The notes beneath the pieces are model-generated. The model did not search any database and was not told the origin of the DNA. It worked only from the letters and a program-made list of their open reading frames with translations. Source: Glandiceps talaboti (lineage: Eukaryota; Hemichordata; Enteropneusta; Spengelidae). From it: DNA of 64,000 nucleotides. Location of the stretch: the NCBI RefSeq assembly GCF_964340395.1, contig NC_135556.1, positions 1,293,001-1,357,000 of the forward strand, in the 5' to 3' direction. The position numbers and the translations under genes are program-made. Of this stretch, positions 1 through 12,420 are shown in pieces (within the stretch, counting starts at the first letter, position 1; each line of letters starts with the position of its first letter).

Positions 1-870
1 ATGCATACTTGGCTAACACTTACATTTGACTGAACTCAAACCTGTCACATATTAACATATTAATTTATAAGCGATCTGTTGACGTAATTTTATACTTATG
101 AAACAATATGTGGAGGACATCCCTATTATGCAGTCAACTTCAGTTCGAATAAATTTTGTGGCTGATAGCAACAGAATGAATTCTGTATTGAGCATTCGGA
201 TGGCTCATAAATATAGATATTCATGAATTTTGAACTATGAAAGATTGAATGACTTGGCGTAGTATTAAGATAATCCATGTTGAATTTTCATTTTATAGTG
301 GGACTATTGTGAAAGATCATAACACATACTGGGTTGGAATAAGGTCGAATAGTGTCAGACAGAAAGGTACGGCTTTAATATGTATTCAAAGGTGCATGGA
401 ATAAATACATTATGTTACAGTACACTTTACAGTATAAACGTTAGCAACAAGTCTCTTTGATACTAAGGGGTACACCATTTGATTGGGGGGGGGGTTAGAA
501 AAAATGTCACCGGCCAAAAGCAGGAAAAAAAAATTGCTGACTAACTCAAGACAGAAAAACAATTGCTTCTAGGGTATGAGATAAAAAGAAATTTGTTGAC
601 CTGCAAACAAGCTACAAAATACTATCGAATTCCCAGGTAAATGATTTTCTTGTCCAAGGTTTATACTAACTGTTGGCAAATGCTGAAACAAACCGAAACT
701 CTACCATGAAACCAAATCATTAAGAATACTGACTTGACTTAAATTTAGAATGAATCCTGTTAATTTTTCATAATGATGAAATCATTTAAAATGGTATGGT
801 ATACAACAATATACTTTGACGATGTTCCCTGGTGTTAGTTTTCTGAATTCAAATTTCAATTGAGATCATG
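1..870. other. AT-rich flank, no gene recognised
   Basis: No reading frame, splice pattern or repeat family was recognised here. A run of G lies near 485-495. It could be part of an intron of gene A, whose last exon lies downstream, but nothing in the stretch itself shows that. Confidence 0.5.
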
Positions 871-1110
871 AAAGGGTGTTGTTATCACCTTGACATGTTA
901 AAATAACATGGGTCCTCAAATTATTATAGGGACGGGAGGGGTACCCCCTCCCCATCACATTGCTCTCTTGTATCCTGATTCAAAAGTTAACTACTATAGT
1001 TATCACCATCACGTTAACATAACACCTGATAGCACTCTTTTAGTCCTTAAATCTCAAAGCTGTCTAAAGGTTTCCACCCCATATTGTTCTAACTTTTATT
1101 TTGATTCAAG
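871..1110. repeat. Degenerate edge of the 53-bp minisatellite
   Basis: The core motif of the neighbouring array (caccttgacatgtta) appears at about 885-900, followed by roughly 200 bp of unrelated sequence with several short pyrimidine-rich words. Similar degenerate sequence (agcattctttt...) follows the right edge of the array near 6300-6410, which suggests the array expanded from within a longer, older repeat. Confidence 0.45.
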
Positions 1111-4100
1111 GTTTAACTAGTTTTGTTGCCACCTTGACATGTTTAAATAGCATCAGAAATCAAAGTTTAGCTAGTATTGTGGCCACCTTGACAATTTAAA
1201 TAGCATCACAAATCAAAGTTTAACTAGTATTGTGGCCACCTTGACATGTTAAATAGCATCACAAATCAAAGTTTAACTAGTTTTGTTGCCACCTTGACAT
1301 GTTAAATAGCATCACAAATCAAAGTTTAGCTAGTATTGTTGCCACCTTGACATGTTAAATAGCATCACAAATCAAAGTTTAACTAGTATTGTTGCCACCT
1401 TGATATGTTAAATAGCATCACAAATCAAAGTTTAACTAGTATTGTGGCCACCTTGACATGTTAAATAGCATCACAAATCAAAGTTTAACTAGTATTGTTG
1501 CCACCTTGACATGTTAAATAGTATCACAAATCAAAGTTTAACTAGTATTGTTGCCACCTTGACATGTTAAATAGCATCACAAATCAAAGTTTAGCTAGTA
1601 TTGTGGCCACCTTGACATGTTAAATAGCATCACAAATCAAAGTTTAGCTAGTTTTGTTGCCACCTTGACATGTTAAATAGCATCACAAATCAAAGTTTAA
1701 CTAGTATTGTGGCCACCTTGACATGTTAAATAGTATCACAAATCAAAGTTTAACTAGTATTGTTGCCACCTTGACATGTTAAATAGCATCACAAATCAAA
1801 GTTTAACTAGTTTTGTTGCCACCTTGACATGTTAAATAGCATCACAAATCAAAGTTTAGCTAGTTTTGTTGCCACCTTGACATGTTAAATAGCATCACAA
1901 ATCAAAGTTTAGCTAGTATTGTTGCCACCTTGACATGTTAAATAGCATCACAAATCAAAGTTTAACTAGTATTGTGGCCACCTTGACATGTTAAATAGCA
2001 TCACAAATCAAAGTTTAGCTAGTATTGTGGCCACATTGACATGTTAAATAGCATCACAAATCAAAGTTTAACTAGTATTTTTGCCACCTTGACATGTTAA
2101 ATAGCATCACAAATCAAAGTTTAACTAGTATTGTTGCCACCTTGACATGTTAAATAGCATCACAAATCAAAGTTTAACTAGTATTGTTGCCACCTTGACA
2201 TATTAAATAGCATCACAAATCAAAGTTTAACTAGTATTGTGGCCACCTTGACATGTTAAATAGCATCACAAATCAAAGTTTAACTAGTATTGTTGCCACC
2301 TTGACATGTTAAATAGTATCACAAATCAAAGTTTAGCTAGTATTGTTGCCACCTTGACATGTTAAATAGCATCACAAATCAAAGTTTAACTGGTATTGTG
2401 GCCACCTTGACATGTTAAATAGCATCACAAATCAAAGTTTAACTAGTTTTGTTGCCACCTTGACATGTTAAATAGCATCACGAATCAAAGTTTAGCTAGT
2501 ATTGTGGCCACCTTGACATGTTAAATAGCATCACGAATCAAAGTTTAGCTAGTATTGTGGCCACCTTGACATGTTAAATAGCATCACAAATCAAAGTTTA
2601 ACTAGTATTGTTGCCACCTTGACATGTTAAATAGTATCACAAATCAAAGTTTAGCTAGTATTGTTGCCACCTTGACATGTTAAATAGCATCACAAATCAA
2701 AGTTTAACTAGTATTGTTGCCACCTTGACATGTTAAATAGCATCACAAATCAAAGTTTAACTAGTATTGTGGCCACCTTGACATGTTAAATAGCATCACA
2801 AATCAAAGTTTAGCTAGTATTGTGGCCACCTTGGCATATTAAATAGCATCACAAATCAAAGTTTAACTAGTATTGTGGCCACCTTGACATGTTAAATAGC
2901 ATCACAAATCAAAGTTTAACTAGTATTGTGGCCACCTTGACATGTTAAATAGCATCACAAATCAACGTTTAACTAGTATTGTTGCCACCTTGACATGTTA
3001 AATAGTATCACAAATCAAAGTTTAACTAGTTTTGTTGCCACCTTGACATGTTAAATAGCATCACAAATCAAAGTTTAGCTAGTATTGTTGCCACCTTGAC
3101 ATGTTAAATAGCATCACAAATCAAAGTTTAGCTAGTATTGTGGCCACCTTGACATGTTAAATAGCATCACAAATCAAAGTTTAACTAGTATTGTGGCCAC
3201 CTTGACATGTTAAATAGTATCACAAATCAAAGTTTAGCTAGTATTGTGGCCACCTTGACATGTTAAATAGCATCACAAATCAAAGTTTAGCTAGTATTGT
3301 GGCCACCTTGACATGTTAAATAGCATCACAAATCAAAGTTTAACTAGTATTGTGGCCACCTTGACATATTAAATAGTATCACAAATCAAAGTTTAACTAG
3401 TATTGTGGCCACCTTGACATGTTAAATAGCATCACAAATCAAAGTTTAGCTAGTTTTGTTGCCACCTTGACATGTTAAATAGCATCACAAATCAAAGTTT
3501 AACTAGTATTGTTGCCACCTTGACATGTTAAATAGCATCACAAATCAAAGTTTAACTAGTATTGTTGCCACCTTGACATATTAAATAGTATCACAAATCA
3601 AAGTTTAGCTAGTATTGTGGCCACCTTGACATGTTAAATAGCATCACAAATCAAAGTTTAACTAGTTTTGTTGCCACCTTGACATGTTAAATAGCATCAC
3701 AAATCAAAGTTTAGCTAGTTTTGTTGCCACCTTGACATGTTAAATAGCATCACAAATCAAAGTTTAGCTAGTATTGTTGCCACCTTGACATGTTAAATAG
3801 CATCACAAATCAAAGTTTAACTAGTATTGTGGCCACCTTGACATGTTAAATAGCATCACAAATCAAAGTTTAGCTAGTATTGTGGCCACATTGACATGTT
3901 AAATAGCATCACAAATCAAAGTTTAACTAGTATTTTTGCCACCTTGACATGTTAAATAGCATCACAAATCAAAGTTTAACTAGTATTGTTGCCACCTTGA
4001 CATGTTAAATAGCATCACAAATCAAAGTTTAACTAGTATTGTTGCCACCTTGACATATTAAATAGCATCACAAATCAAAGTTTAACTAGTATTGTGGCCA

Positions 4101-6297
4101 CCTTGACATGTTAAATAGCATCACAAATCAAAGTTTAACTAGTATTGTTGCCACCTTGACATGTTAAATAGTATCACAAATCAAAGTTTAGCTAGTATTG
4201 TTGCCACCTTGACATATTAAATAGCATCACAAATCAAAGTTTAACTGGTATTGTGGCCACCTTGACATGTTAAATAGCATCACAAATCAAAGTTTAACTA
4301 GTTTTGTTGCCACCTTGACATGTTAAATAGCATCACGAATCAAAGTTTAGCTAGTATTGTGGCCACCTTGACATGTTAAATAGCATCACGAATCAAAGTT
4401 TAGCTAGTATTGTGGCCACCTTGACATGTTAAATAGTATCACAAATCAAAGTTTAACTAGTATTGTGGCCACCTTGACATGTTAAATAGCATCACAAATC
4501 AAAGTTTAGCTAGTTTTGTTGCCACCTTGACATGTTAAATAGTATCACAAATCAAAGTTTAACTAGTTTTGTTGCCACCTTGACATGTTAAATAGCATCA
4601 CAAATCAAAGTTTAACTAGTATTGTTGCCACCTTGACATGTTAAATAGCATCACAAATCAAAGTTTAACTAGTATTGTTGCCACCTTGACATATTAAATA
4701 GTATCACAAATCAAAGTTTAACTAGTATTGTGGCCACCTTGACATGTTAAATAGCATCACAAATCAAAGTTTAACTAGTTTTGTTGCCACCTTGACATGT
4801 TAAATAGCATCACAAATCAAAGTTTAACTAGTATTGTTGCCACCTTGACATGTTAAATAGCATCACGAATCAAAGTTTAGCTAGTATTGTGGCCACCTTG
4901 ACATGTTAAATAGTATCACAAATCAAAGTTTAACTAGTTTTGTTGCCACCTTGACATGTTAAATAGCATCACAAATCAAAGTTTAGCTAGTATTGTGGCC
5001 ACCTTGACATGTTAAATAGCATCACAAATCAAAGTTTAACTAGTATTGTGGCCACCTTGGCATATTAAATAGCATCACAAATCAAAGTTTAACTAGTATT
5101 GTGGCCACCTTGACATGTTAAATAGCATCACAAATCAAAGTTTAACTAGTATTGTGGCCACCTTGACATGTTAAATAGCATCACAAATCAACGTTTAACT
5201 AGTATTGTTGCCACCTTGACATGTTAAATAGTATCACAAATCAAAGTTTAACTAGTTTTGTTGCCACCTTGACATGTTAAATAGCATCACAAATCAAAGT
5301 TTAGCTAGTATTGTTGCCACCTTGACATGTTAAATAGCATCACAAATCAAAGTTTAGCTAGTATTGTGGCCACCTTGACATGTTAAATAGCATCACAAAT
5401 CAAAGTTTAACTAGTATTGTGGCCACCTTGACATGTTAAATAGCATCACAAATCAAAGTTTAGCTAGTATTGTGGCCACCTTGACATGTTAAATAGCATC
5501 ACAAATCAAAGTTTAGCTAGTATTGTGGCCACCTTGACATGTTAAATAGCATCACAAATCAAAGTTTAACTAGTATTGTGGCCACCTTGACATATTAAAT
5601 AGTATCACAAATCAAAGTTTAACTAGTATTGTGGCCACCTTGACATGTTAAATAGCATCACAAATCAAAGTTTAGCTAGTATTGTGGCCACCTTGACATG
5701 TTAAATAGCATCACAAATCAAAGTTTAACTAGTATTGTTGCCACCTTGACATGTTAAATAGCATCACAAATCAAATTTTAACTAGTATTGTGGCCACCTT
5801 GACATGTTAAATAGCATCACAAATCAAAGTTTAGCTAGTTTTGTTGCCACCTTGACATGTTAAATAGTATCACAAATCAAAGTTTAACTAGTATTGTGGC
5901 CACCTTGACATGTTAAATAGCATCACAAATCAAAGTTTAGCTAGTATTGTGGCCACCTTGACATGTTAAATAGCATCACAAATCAAAGTTTAGCTAGTTT
6001 TGTTGCCACCTTGACATGTTAAATAGTATCACAAATCAAAGTTTAACTAGTTTTGTTGCCACCTTGACATGTTAAATAGCATCACAAATCAAAGTTTAGC
6101 TAGTATTGTGGCCACCTTGACATGTTAAATAGCATCACAAATCAAAGTTTAGCTAGTTTTGTTGCCACCTTGACATGTTAAATAGTATCACAAATCAAAG
6201 TTTAACTAGTTTTGTTGCCACCTTGACATGTTAAATAGCATCACAAATCAAAGTTTAACTAGTTTTGTTGCCACCTTGACAATTTAAATAGCATCAC
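1111..6297. repeat. 53-bp minisatellite, about 98 copies
   Basis: A 53-bp unit is repeated head to tail with only a few point variants per unit. The variable sites include taac/tagc before 'tag', tatt/tttt, gtgg/gttg, agcatc/agtatc and rare cgaatc. The period was measured from repeated words (1201 to 1254). Rare variants recur at fixed long distances of 1855 bp (35 units) and 2226 bp (42 units), showing segmental duplication inside the array. There are no spacers, and no meaningful reading frame crosses it. If gene A continues upstream, the array lies in its intron. Confidence 0.97.
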
Positions 6298-7085
6298 AAA
6301 GCATTCTTTTTGTTCAAAATTTTATTGGTGTTCACACCCCACACTGCACCCAAATTTTACCGCATATTATTACTACCTCGCCATCTTCAATAATAACCAG
6401 AAAGCATTCTTTCAGTCCTTGAATTTCAAAAATCTTCAGGGACACCTCCCTCCCATACCCTCCACCACTTGACTTCCTCAAACATCTATTCAACTTTTAC
6501 TGCCTACTTTCCAAATTTACAGCTACTTTTGGAATATCAAAGCTGCATTCATTATAACCTCTTACTTTTGAAATAAGCTACATCCACTATACATCTCTTG
6601 TTATGAGGAAATACAAATTCAAAAATAATAGTTACACGACGGGACATACACAACGCGGCGAAAAGTCAAATTTAAAGCATATATTTCTGAAAGAAAATTG
6701 CTGTACCCCTATTTGCCAACAGAAATTGCTGTCATGGTAATTGAAAAGAACGTTGTTGGGACCAAATCTCTCCCCCCCCCCCAATCAAATGGTTTACCAT
6801 CCGTGTATAATATTATCTGAGCAACATTCCGATTTTATGAACATTTTTGAAGAATATGTAAGGTTCATTTTCGAATGGATGAGTGAGAATGAACCAAGAA
6901 ATCATAACAGCACACATATTTGAAACTTGATATTTGTGTCAATACAGGCTTCGTCACCATGGTATTGATCATCTAACCATGGCGATGTTTCATCGACGGT
7001 GCTATATAATGTCGCTGACAGTGATAAGCGTATTCCGATAGATGTATCATTCATTTGTTATCTATTGATTGTGGTGTTCTGTAAA
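6298..7085. other. Non-coding stretch between minisatellite and GT repeat
   Basis: No gene is recognised. It begins with old, degenerate sequence similar to that on the left side of the 53-bp array and contains a C-run near 6770-6781. I looked for an exon homologous to exon 3 of genes B and C (TFWVDVKSP) and did not find one. Confidence 0.5.
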
Positions 7086-7090
7086 GGTGT

Positions 7091-7162
<72 letters not shown>
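7086..7162. repeat. (GT)n microsatellite
   Basis: About 38 GT dinucleotides lie 93 bp before the last exon of gene A. They occupy the same relative place, the last intron, as the GTGA/GTCA repeat of gene B and the TATG repeat of gene C. Confidence 0.97.
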
Positions 7163-7163
<1 letters not shown>

Positions 7164-7254
7164 AGGTGTAAAGGCACGAGAGAAGGGTTATATTGGTTGA
7201 TTTCTATTATACAGTCATTTGCCGGTAAAAATAACTTCATGTTTTTATTTTCAG

Positions 7255-7346
7255 GACCAATTTCGTCGGACTCAACATTGATACATCCTCTTCTTCAGAT
7301 TTTGATAGGGGTGTTATGGACAGTATTTTTTCTTCTGTTTGCCTGA
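7255..7346 (+). CDS. Gene A, terminal exon of a Reeler-family protein (hydrophobic tail)
   Basis: A pyrimidine-rich acceptor (atttttattttcag) precedes an open stretch that is in phase 1 with the gene B model and ends in TGA. It encodes a short polar linker (GPISSDSTLIHP) followed by a strongly hydrophobic end (LLQILIGVLWTVFFLLFA) with no tail after it. This layout is typical of GPI-attachment signals or a C-terminal membrane anchor. DNA similarity to exon 4 of gene B covers both the coding part and the sequence after the stop. Exons 1-3 are not in the window, so the remainder of the gene must lie upstream of position 1 or be lost; if upstream, the last intron exceeds 7 kb and contains the 53-bp minisatellite. 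That this is a used exon rather than a relic is inference. Confidence 0.6.
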
Positions 7347-7992
7347 TCTGCAATTTATAATGGACAATATCGCACTAAACATAAATGTGTTTTCTGTGTC
7401 TCTGACTGAGTAACGATTCACTGGTATATTATAAAGCTTAATTGTATGTTATGTGGACAGTAATTATATGTTAATATATTATACCAGTATATTGATGGCG
7501 CAAATCGAGAGATCTGATTGGTCTAGACATCGAACTAGCACGTCTAAAACGAACGATAATGCACGGTTGGCACGCGTCCAAATTTTGTTCGTCTACGAAC
7601 GTTGAGTTGTAGTCCGCCGTGATACTGATAGTGAACTCTTCGAATTGTCAAAGGAGGATTTTCTCTCAATGAGACAACATTTTATGAGAAATTATGAAGG
7701 ATATTTCGAAAGCAACCAAGTCATCGCGTATTTGTTCAAATCATCGCCTACTACATGTACTAAGGTCAAGGCATGTACGAGATCGGTCCCAGCCTCGGCG
7801 CGGCTGGAGTGGAAACATTGGTGAGCTGTCCTGTCCTGTCATAAAAATGAAGCAAGTGAAAGAGCTTACACTGGCCGACTTACCATTAATCTAAATATAA
7901 ATTTGTCTGGGATCCTGTCCTAGAGTATCAGTCATCAATCCGAGAGGGAAATCCTCAAACCCGAAAATCTACTGACGTAACTTCCAGTAATA
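7347..7992. other. Region downstream of gene A, no gene recognised
   Basis: The first 100 bp resemble the sequence around the gene B stop codon and so represent 3' UTR homology. A fairly GC-rich stretch at 7500-7900 has an open frame of about 66 codons starting at 7694 without any recognisable motif. I see no evidence that it is a gene. Confidence 0.4.
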
Positions 7993-7995
7993 TAA

Positions 7996-9757
7996 GGGAC
8001 CGGTCAGTTTCTTCGGCCTAGGGGGGGGGGGGGGCGGTCACCCTGTTTTTGAAATTGGCAGTAGGGGGTCATGCTTTTTTGTAAATTGTGGATAGGGGGG
8101 GTCATTGTGTTTTAAATTGTGATGGAAGAAAAAAATCCTTTTCTACAATAGCATATAGCCTTGTCTGAAATGTGGTACATGTCAATATTTGTTCTTGTCC
8201 CTGTTTCTTACATGAATTCTGTAATATTACTTATTAGTTCAAACATAACTATACATATACATATACATGTATTACCTAGCTACCACACTAGTTACAGAAC
8301 ATGTCATGTAAATGCTTGGCTGTTTCACAATCAATGCTTCACTTATATTGCAGTTTGGGGCAAAAGTGAACTTGAAGGTTTCGTAACGGCAATTTTCATA
8401 GATAGTTTATAAATGAAGTTAATCTAAATTGTTCTACTCGTCATGTTATTGACACTACAAATCACCACATCTCATCAGTTTCCAGTTTCTATTATACACT
8501 AGGTATGACCACCTAAAGTTCTCTAACATACCGGTGACTTTATTATACATATATTAATGCCCCTATACTAATGTTACATGTCTATTTTATGTGATATAGG
8601 AAACTCATTTAAAACGTACATTTATGTTAGCTTTTCGAAGCTTGGAAATATTACCTCAAAGGTTATGAATAACCTAAACATTGCCTTAGTATCTCAAGCA
8701 AAAAACTCCATATCTGCCAGGGGGAAAACCCCAAGGACTTCCTCACCCCCAGAGGTCACTCATGCATTCAACCAACAATCAGATGCACCAACAACCTGTT
8801 TACTGTCATAATGGTATTAAACTTTTCTTAAATATTTTCACCCTATTCTAATTTGAGATGATATTGTCTTTTCAAGATGTGAAATGTTTGCCAAGATAGT
8901 CTAAAATTGCCTTAATCTCCAAATCTCCCCTACCAATGATACTACCATTAGATGTGCTGACCTTTACTACATGTATATAATGATGCCATTTAACTTTTTA
9001 AGAACACATTTCAACCCTTCGTGTAAGTTATAAAGAATAGTTTCTGATACTTGCTGTCTTGTAAAGCATGGATTAAGTTATTGCTTGAAGGGTCTAAATA
9101 GCGTAAATATTGGCTATTAGAGTACAAATCCTCCAGGGCTTCTAGAGAGAGACCCCCTCAGACCCCCCGCATGAGGTGGACATATCCCAGTCTCAAGCTC
9201 TTCCCCTCTTACTGTCAAGATGCTATCAAAGTATATCTCAAAAGTATTTCAACCCTATATTGTTTTTTTACATGTTGGTGTTGTCTTGTAAGGCTTGGAA
9301 ATTATTGTCTGAAAGGGTCTGAATAGTCTCAAAATTGACTTTTCAGGGAAAAAACCTCCAGGGCTTCTAGAGGGAGACCCCCTAGGACCCCCCATGACAG
9401 CTGTACATATTCCCTTCTCAAGCTTTCCCCCTACCTTTCACTGTCAAGATGCTATTAAACTCCTTTTCAAATATATTTACCCTGTGTAGTCAATGATTAT
9501 AATTATGATAGTGCTAACCCGGGATCTTATAAAGTAGATGCAAGACAGTCAAGCAGTCCACACTGAGTCACGGTCAAAAAATACCTGTCACTCATGCGAA
9601 TATCATATATGGGGGGGGGGGGGGTCATCATGTTTTAGAATTAAGTGATAGGTCAGCCTGTTTTGGGTTTTACAGATAGGGGGGTCAGTGACTTTTTGTC
9701 ATCCCGATTTAAGAATCCACCGCCCCCGCCCCCAGGCTGGAGAAACTGACCGGTCCC
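7996..9757 (+). mobile_element. TIR element family A, copy A1 (non-autonomous, PIF/Harbinger-like)
   Basis: The element starts GGGACCGGTCAGTTTCTTCG and ends with the inverted form (gaaactgaccggtccc). It is flanked by the 3-bp target duplication TAA (7993-7995 and 9758-9760). Copy A2 at 29713-31419 matches along its length. Both ends are rich in G/C homopolymer runs. It encodes no recognisable transposase; the 83-codon open stretch at 8161-8412 is AT-rich and has no motif. Three-base TWA duplications and GGG...CCC ends are known for PIF/Harbinger elements, and the assignment rests on these alone. Confidence 0.8.
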
Positions 9758-9760
9758 TAA

Positions 9761-10737
9761 ATACATTGTAAATATCAACCTGTCTATCACTTCGCGAATT
9801 CGGCCGGGAACGATCGAAGCACGCTGTATTCAATAAACCACTTCAAGTTTATACCATGAGTCAAACAGGTTGTTTATTCATCACTGTGCACTTTTAATGA
9901 GCCGATCAATGTACAGATTATCCCTAGAAACAACCAGCAGATAAAATAAATCCAGTCGCTGCACGACGTTCACGTTGAGGCCAAGATCAGCTGTCTTGAA
10001 AGCAGCGTTATTGTTATGCAAATTAATCACGGAGGCGCATATGAAACTTGTTTCCGATATTGTCAATATACTAGTATAATATAATAGCAATAAACCACCC
10101 CCTGGGGAAGGTATACCACTCGGTTTTGACCAGTGAACTCAATATATGCACTCGCTATCGCTCGTGCATATATTTCGTTCACTGGTCAAAACCGAGTGGT
10201 ATACCTTCCCCAGGGGGTGGTTTATTGCTTAAATATATGAAACACACACACACACACAGTACTTTTTACAAACAGAGCTGGTACATATAATAAACCTTAT
10301 TGAACACTTACTGTGTTTTATGATAAACTGAATTGTAATTTACTTATTATGAATTAAAATTGACTTTGATTAAAAGTGAATTAAAAAATTTAATGTAGTT
10401 GTAATGTTACGTAACACATTGTATATGCATTACTTAACATCCTGTACATGTATTACACAAAAGGAAATTAATCTAACCTTTTGACGTTTCGGTGATGGAT
10501 GGATAGTGATTCAACATATTTCATTTATTTACTTTAGATTTGTTTGTATATGCTGATATTGTATTCAGATATCCTGATGTAGTCAAGTGATTTATTACCT
10601 AAACAGACAATAAACTTTGCATCTAATTACATATGTCGACCTAGTTTATGACTGCAACATAGGTAGGCTGTGTCACATCATCGTATTCTAACCCCCTCCC
10701 CCCTCCATCATATTATTAAAAGCACTGTTGGTACTGG
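9761..10737. other. Intergenic stretch, no gene recognised
   Basis: Apart from the large hairpin at 10087-10228 and a short CA run near 10243-10257, nothing was recognised. The sequence becomes strongly AT-rich after 10260. Confidence 0.5.
10087..10228. repeat. Large near-perfect inverted repeat (hairpin)
   Basis: The left arm begins gcaataaaccaccccctggg and the right arm is its reverse complement, ending ccagggggtggtttattgc. At least 52 bp match exactly, and partial pairing continues towards a centre at gcactcgctatcgctcgtgc. It could be a foldback/MITE-type element; no clear target duplication was seen. Confidence 0.9.
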
Positions 10738-10740
10738 TAA

Positions 10741-10942
10741 GGGAGCGATCAGTTTTTACGGCCGGGAAGGGGGGGAGGGGCAAATCTCACTTTGGGACTC
10801 AAAGAAGGGGGGGGGGTCGTCATTTTTACGACGTGAATAAGGGGGGGGGGGTGTCACCTTGTTTTCAACTAAACAAAATCATGAACCACGCTCATGTACT
10901 TAAATGTCCATACATTTAATATTATAACTAGGCCAAAGCCCC
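10741..10942 (-). mobile_element. Family B element, one end only (inverted, B0)
   Basis: It begins GGGAGCGATCAGTTTTTACG right after TAA and is the reverse complement of the right end of copy B1 (about 17228-17418), including the G/C-run block and the words around ggagcgtggctcatg. It is cut at 10942 by insertion of family A copy A3; the rest of this element is not present next to it. Confidence 0.8.
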
Positions 10943-10945
10943 TAA

Positions 10946-11400
10946 GGGACCAGTCAGTTTCTCCAGCCTGGAGGGGGGTGGTGGATTCTTAAATCGGGCC
11001 GACAAAATGTCACTGACCCTCTATCTGTAAAACCAAAAACAGGCTGACCCCCCTCACTTAATTCTAAAACATGATGACCCCCCCCCCCCATATAATATTC
11101 ACGTGACAGGTATTTTTTGATCATGACTTAGTGTGGACTGCTAAGACTGTCTTGCAACTACTTTATAAGATCCCAGGTTAGCACTATCATAATTATAATT
11201 ATTGACTACACAGGGTAAATATATTCCAAAAGGAGTTTAATAGCATCTTGCCAGTGAAAGGTAGGGGGAAAGCTTGAGGAGGGAATATGTACATCTGTTA
11301 TGGGGGTCCTAGGGGGTCTCCCCCTAGAAGCCCTGGAGGTTTATTACCCTGTAAAGTTAATTTTGAGACTATTTAGACCCTTTCAGACAATAATTTCCAA
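10946..11400 (-). mobile_element. Family A fragment A3 (inverted, truncated)
   Basis: The TIR start GGGACCAGTCAGTTTCTCCA follows TAA. The 455 bp are the reverse complement of the right part of copy A1 (about 9297-9757). Similarity stops abruptly at the word aataatttccaa (11389-11400), where BEL/Pao coding sequence begins. The other half of the element is missing on the far side of the BEL insertion. Confidence 0.8.
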
Positions 11401-11994
11401 ACTTGTCTTCACTTTCACATGCCGTACTAGCCCTTTATTATCTGGCATTACTTCAATCACCTTAGCCATAGGCCAGGCACATCTTGGTGTGTTCTCATCA
11501 GCAATAAGTACAATATCTCCAACAGCCACATTGGGTTTGGTCTCCAACCATTTTTGGCGTTGTTGTAGTGATGGTAGGTATTCGTGTGTCCAACGTTTCC
11601 AAAATATATCTGCCATATACTGTACTTGTCTCCATCTTCGACGTCCATATAAGTCATTCTTCTCTGTCATGCTTGGTGGAAGACTGGCACCTTTCATTGT
11701 TATTACCATATTTGGTGTCAGTGCCTCTGGGTCTCTTGAGTCATCAGATACTGCAGTTATTGGTCTGCTATTGATGATGTGTTCTACTTCACATAGAAGG
11801 GTTTGTAAACCTTCATCATCCAACTGCTGTTCCTTTGTGATTGCGCTGAGTATCTGCCTGATGGTGTGTATCTGCCTCTCCCATACACTGCCGAAATGTG
11901 ATCCGGATGGTGGGTTGAATATCCAATCAATCTCCTTTCTCAGCAGAAATCCCTTTATCTTTGCTTGATTCCAATTACTAATTTCTTTCTTCAA
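11401..11994 (-). pseudogene. BEL/Pao integrase C-terminal region
   Basis: The open frame contains the hallmarks of BEL/Pao integrases: the motif PPSGSHFGSVWERQIHTIR just after the DDE core, then LLCEVEHIINSRPIT, and the C-terminal domain common to this superfamily (RRWRQVQYMADIFWKRW ... YLPSLQQRQKW ... VGDIVLIAD ... WPMAKVIEV). The frame is open for about 198 codons and joins family A sequence at its end, so the true terminus is missing. It stems from the BEL element and has no host role that I can see. Confidence 0.9.
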
Positions 11995-12195
11995 TTCTCT
12001 CTAAGTACCAACCAGACTGGTACCATTGTCTGATCTTATTACTTTCACTACTCCTCTTCTGGCTATAAATCTTCTCAATACATTAATACATGAGTCAGTG
12101 TCTAATGAGTCAGCTTTCTCGATGTGAACTGCTCGAATTGCCAGACAGGTAAATACTATCCCATATCTTTTAACAATGCTGTGTCCTCGTTTGAC

Positions 12196-12420
12196 CTATA
12201 TTGGGCTAAAGTAGTCTACACCCACTTTGGTGAATGGTGGTTCATCTGATGTTACACGATCGATTGGTAGGTCTGACATTTTCTGCCCTCCTGTCTTTGG
12301 GTGTACTGTACGACATGTAACACATTCGTTGATTAGTCCCCTTGCTGCTGTGTTTGCTCTCAGTATCCAATACATTCGTTGATTAGTCCCCTTGCTGCTG
12401 TGTTTGCTCTCAGTATCCAA
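12196..12420 (-). pseudogene. BEL/Pao integrase zinc-binding part with 50-bp tandem duplication
   Basis: CVTCRTVHPKTGGQKMSDLP is the end of the integrase HHCC domain, and FTKVGVDYFSPI is the start of the DDE core carrying the first catalytic Asp. Fifty bases are exactly repeated (about 12322-12371 and 12372-12421), which duplicates part of the coding sequence and shifts the frame. Between this block and 11994 the central part of the core is broken by further lesions. Confidence 0.85.

Noticed and set aside
1111-6297. Regular direct repeats resembling a CRISPR array
   Set aside because: There are no unique spacers. Whole 53-bp units are repeated and the context is animal DNA. The same applies to the 24-bp, 25/27-bp and 20-bp arrays.
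6940-7085. Possible additional gene A exon upstream of the GT repeat
   Set aside because: Acceptor-like and open segments exist, but the sequence does not resemble exon 3 of genes B or C and the phase is not supported.
7694-7894. 66-codon frame in GC-richer sequence after gene A
   Set aside because: No motif, no splice context and no paralogous copy near genes B or C.
8161-8412. 83-codon frame in family A, partly shared with copy A2
   Set aside because: It is AT-rich with no domain, and the start is not at the same place in A2 (open stretch 29960-30160). Sharing is explained by element homology.
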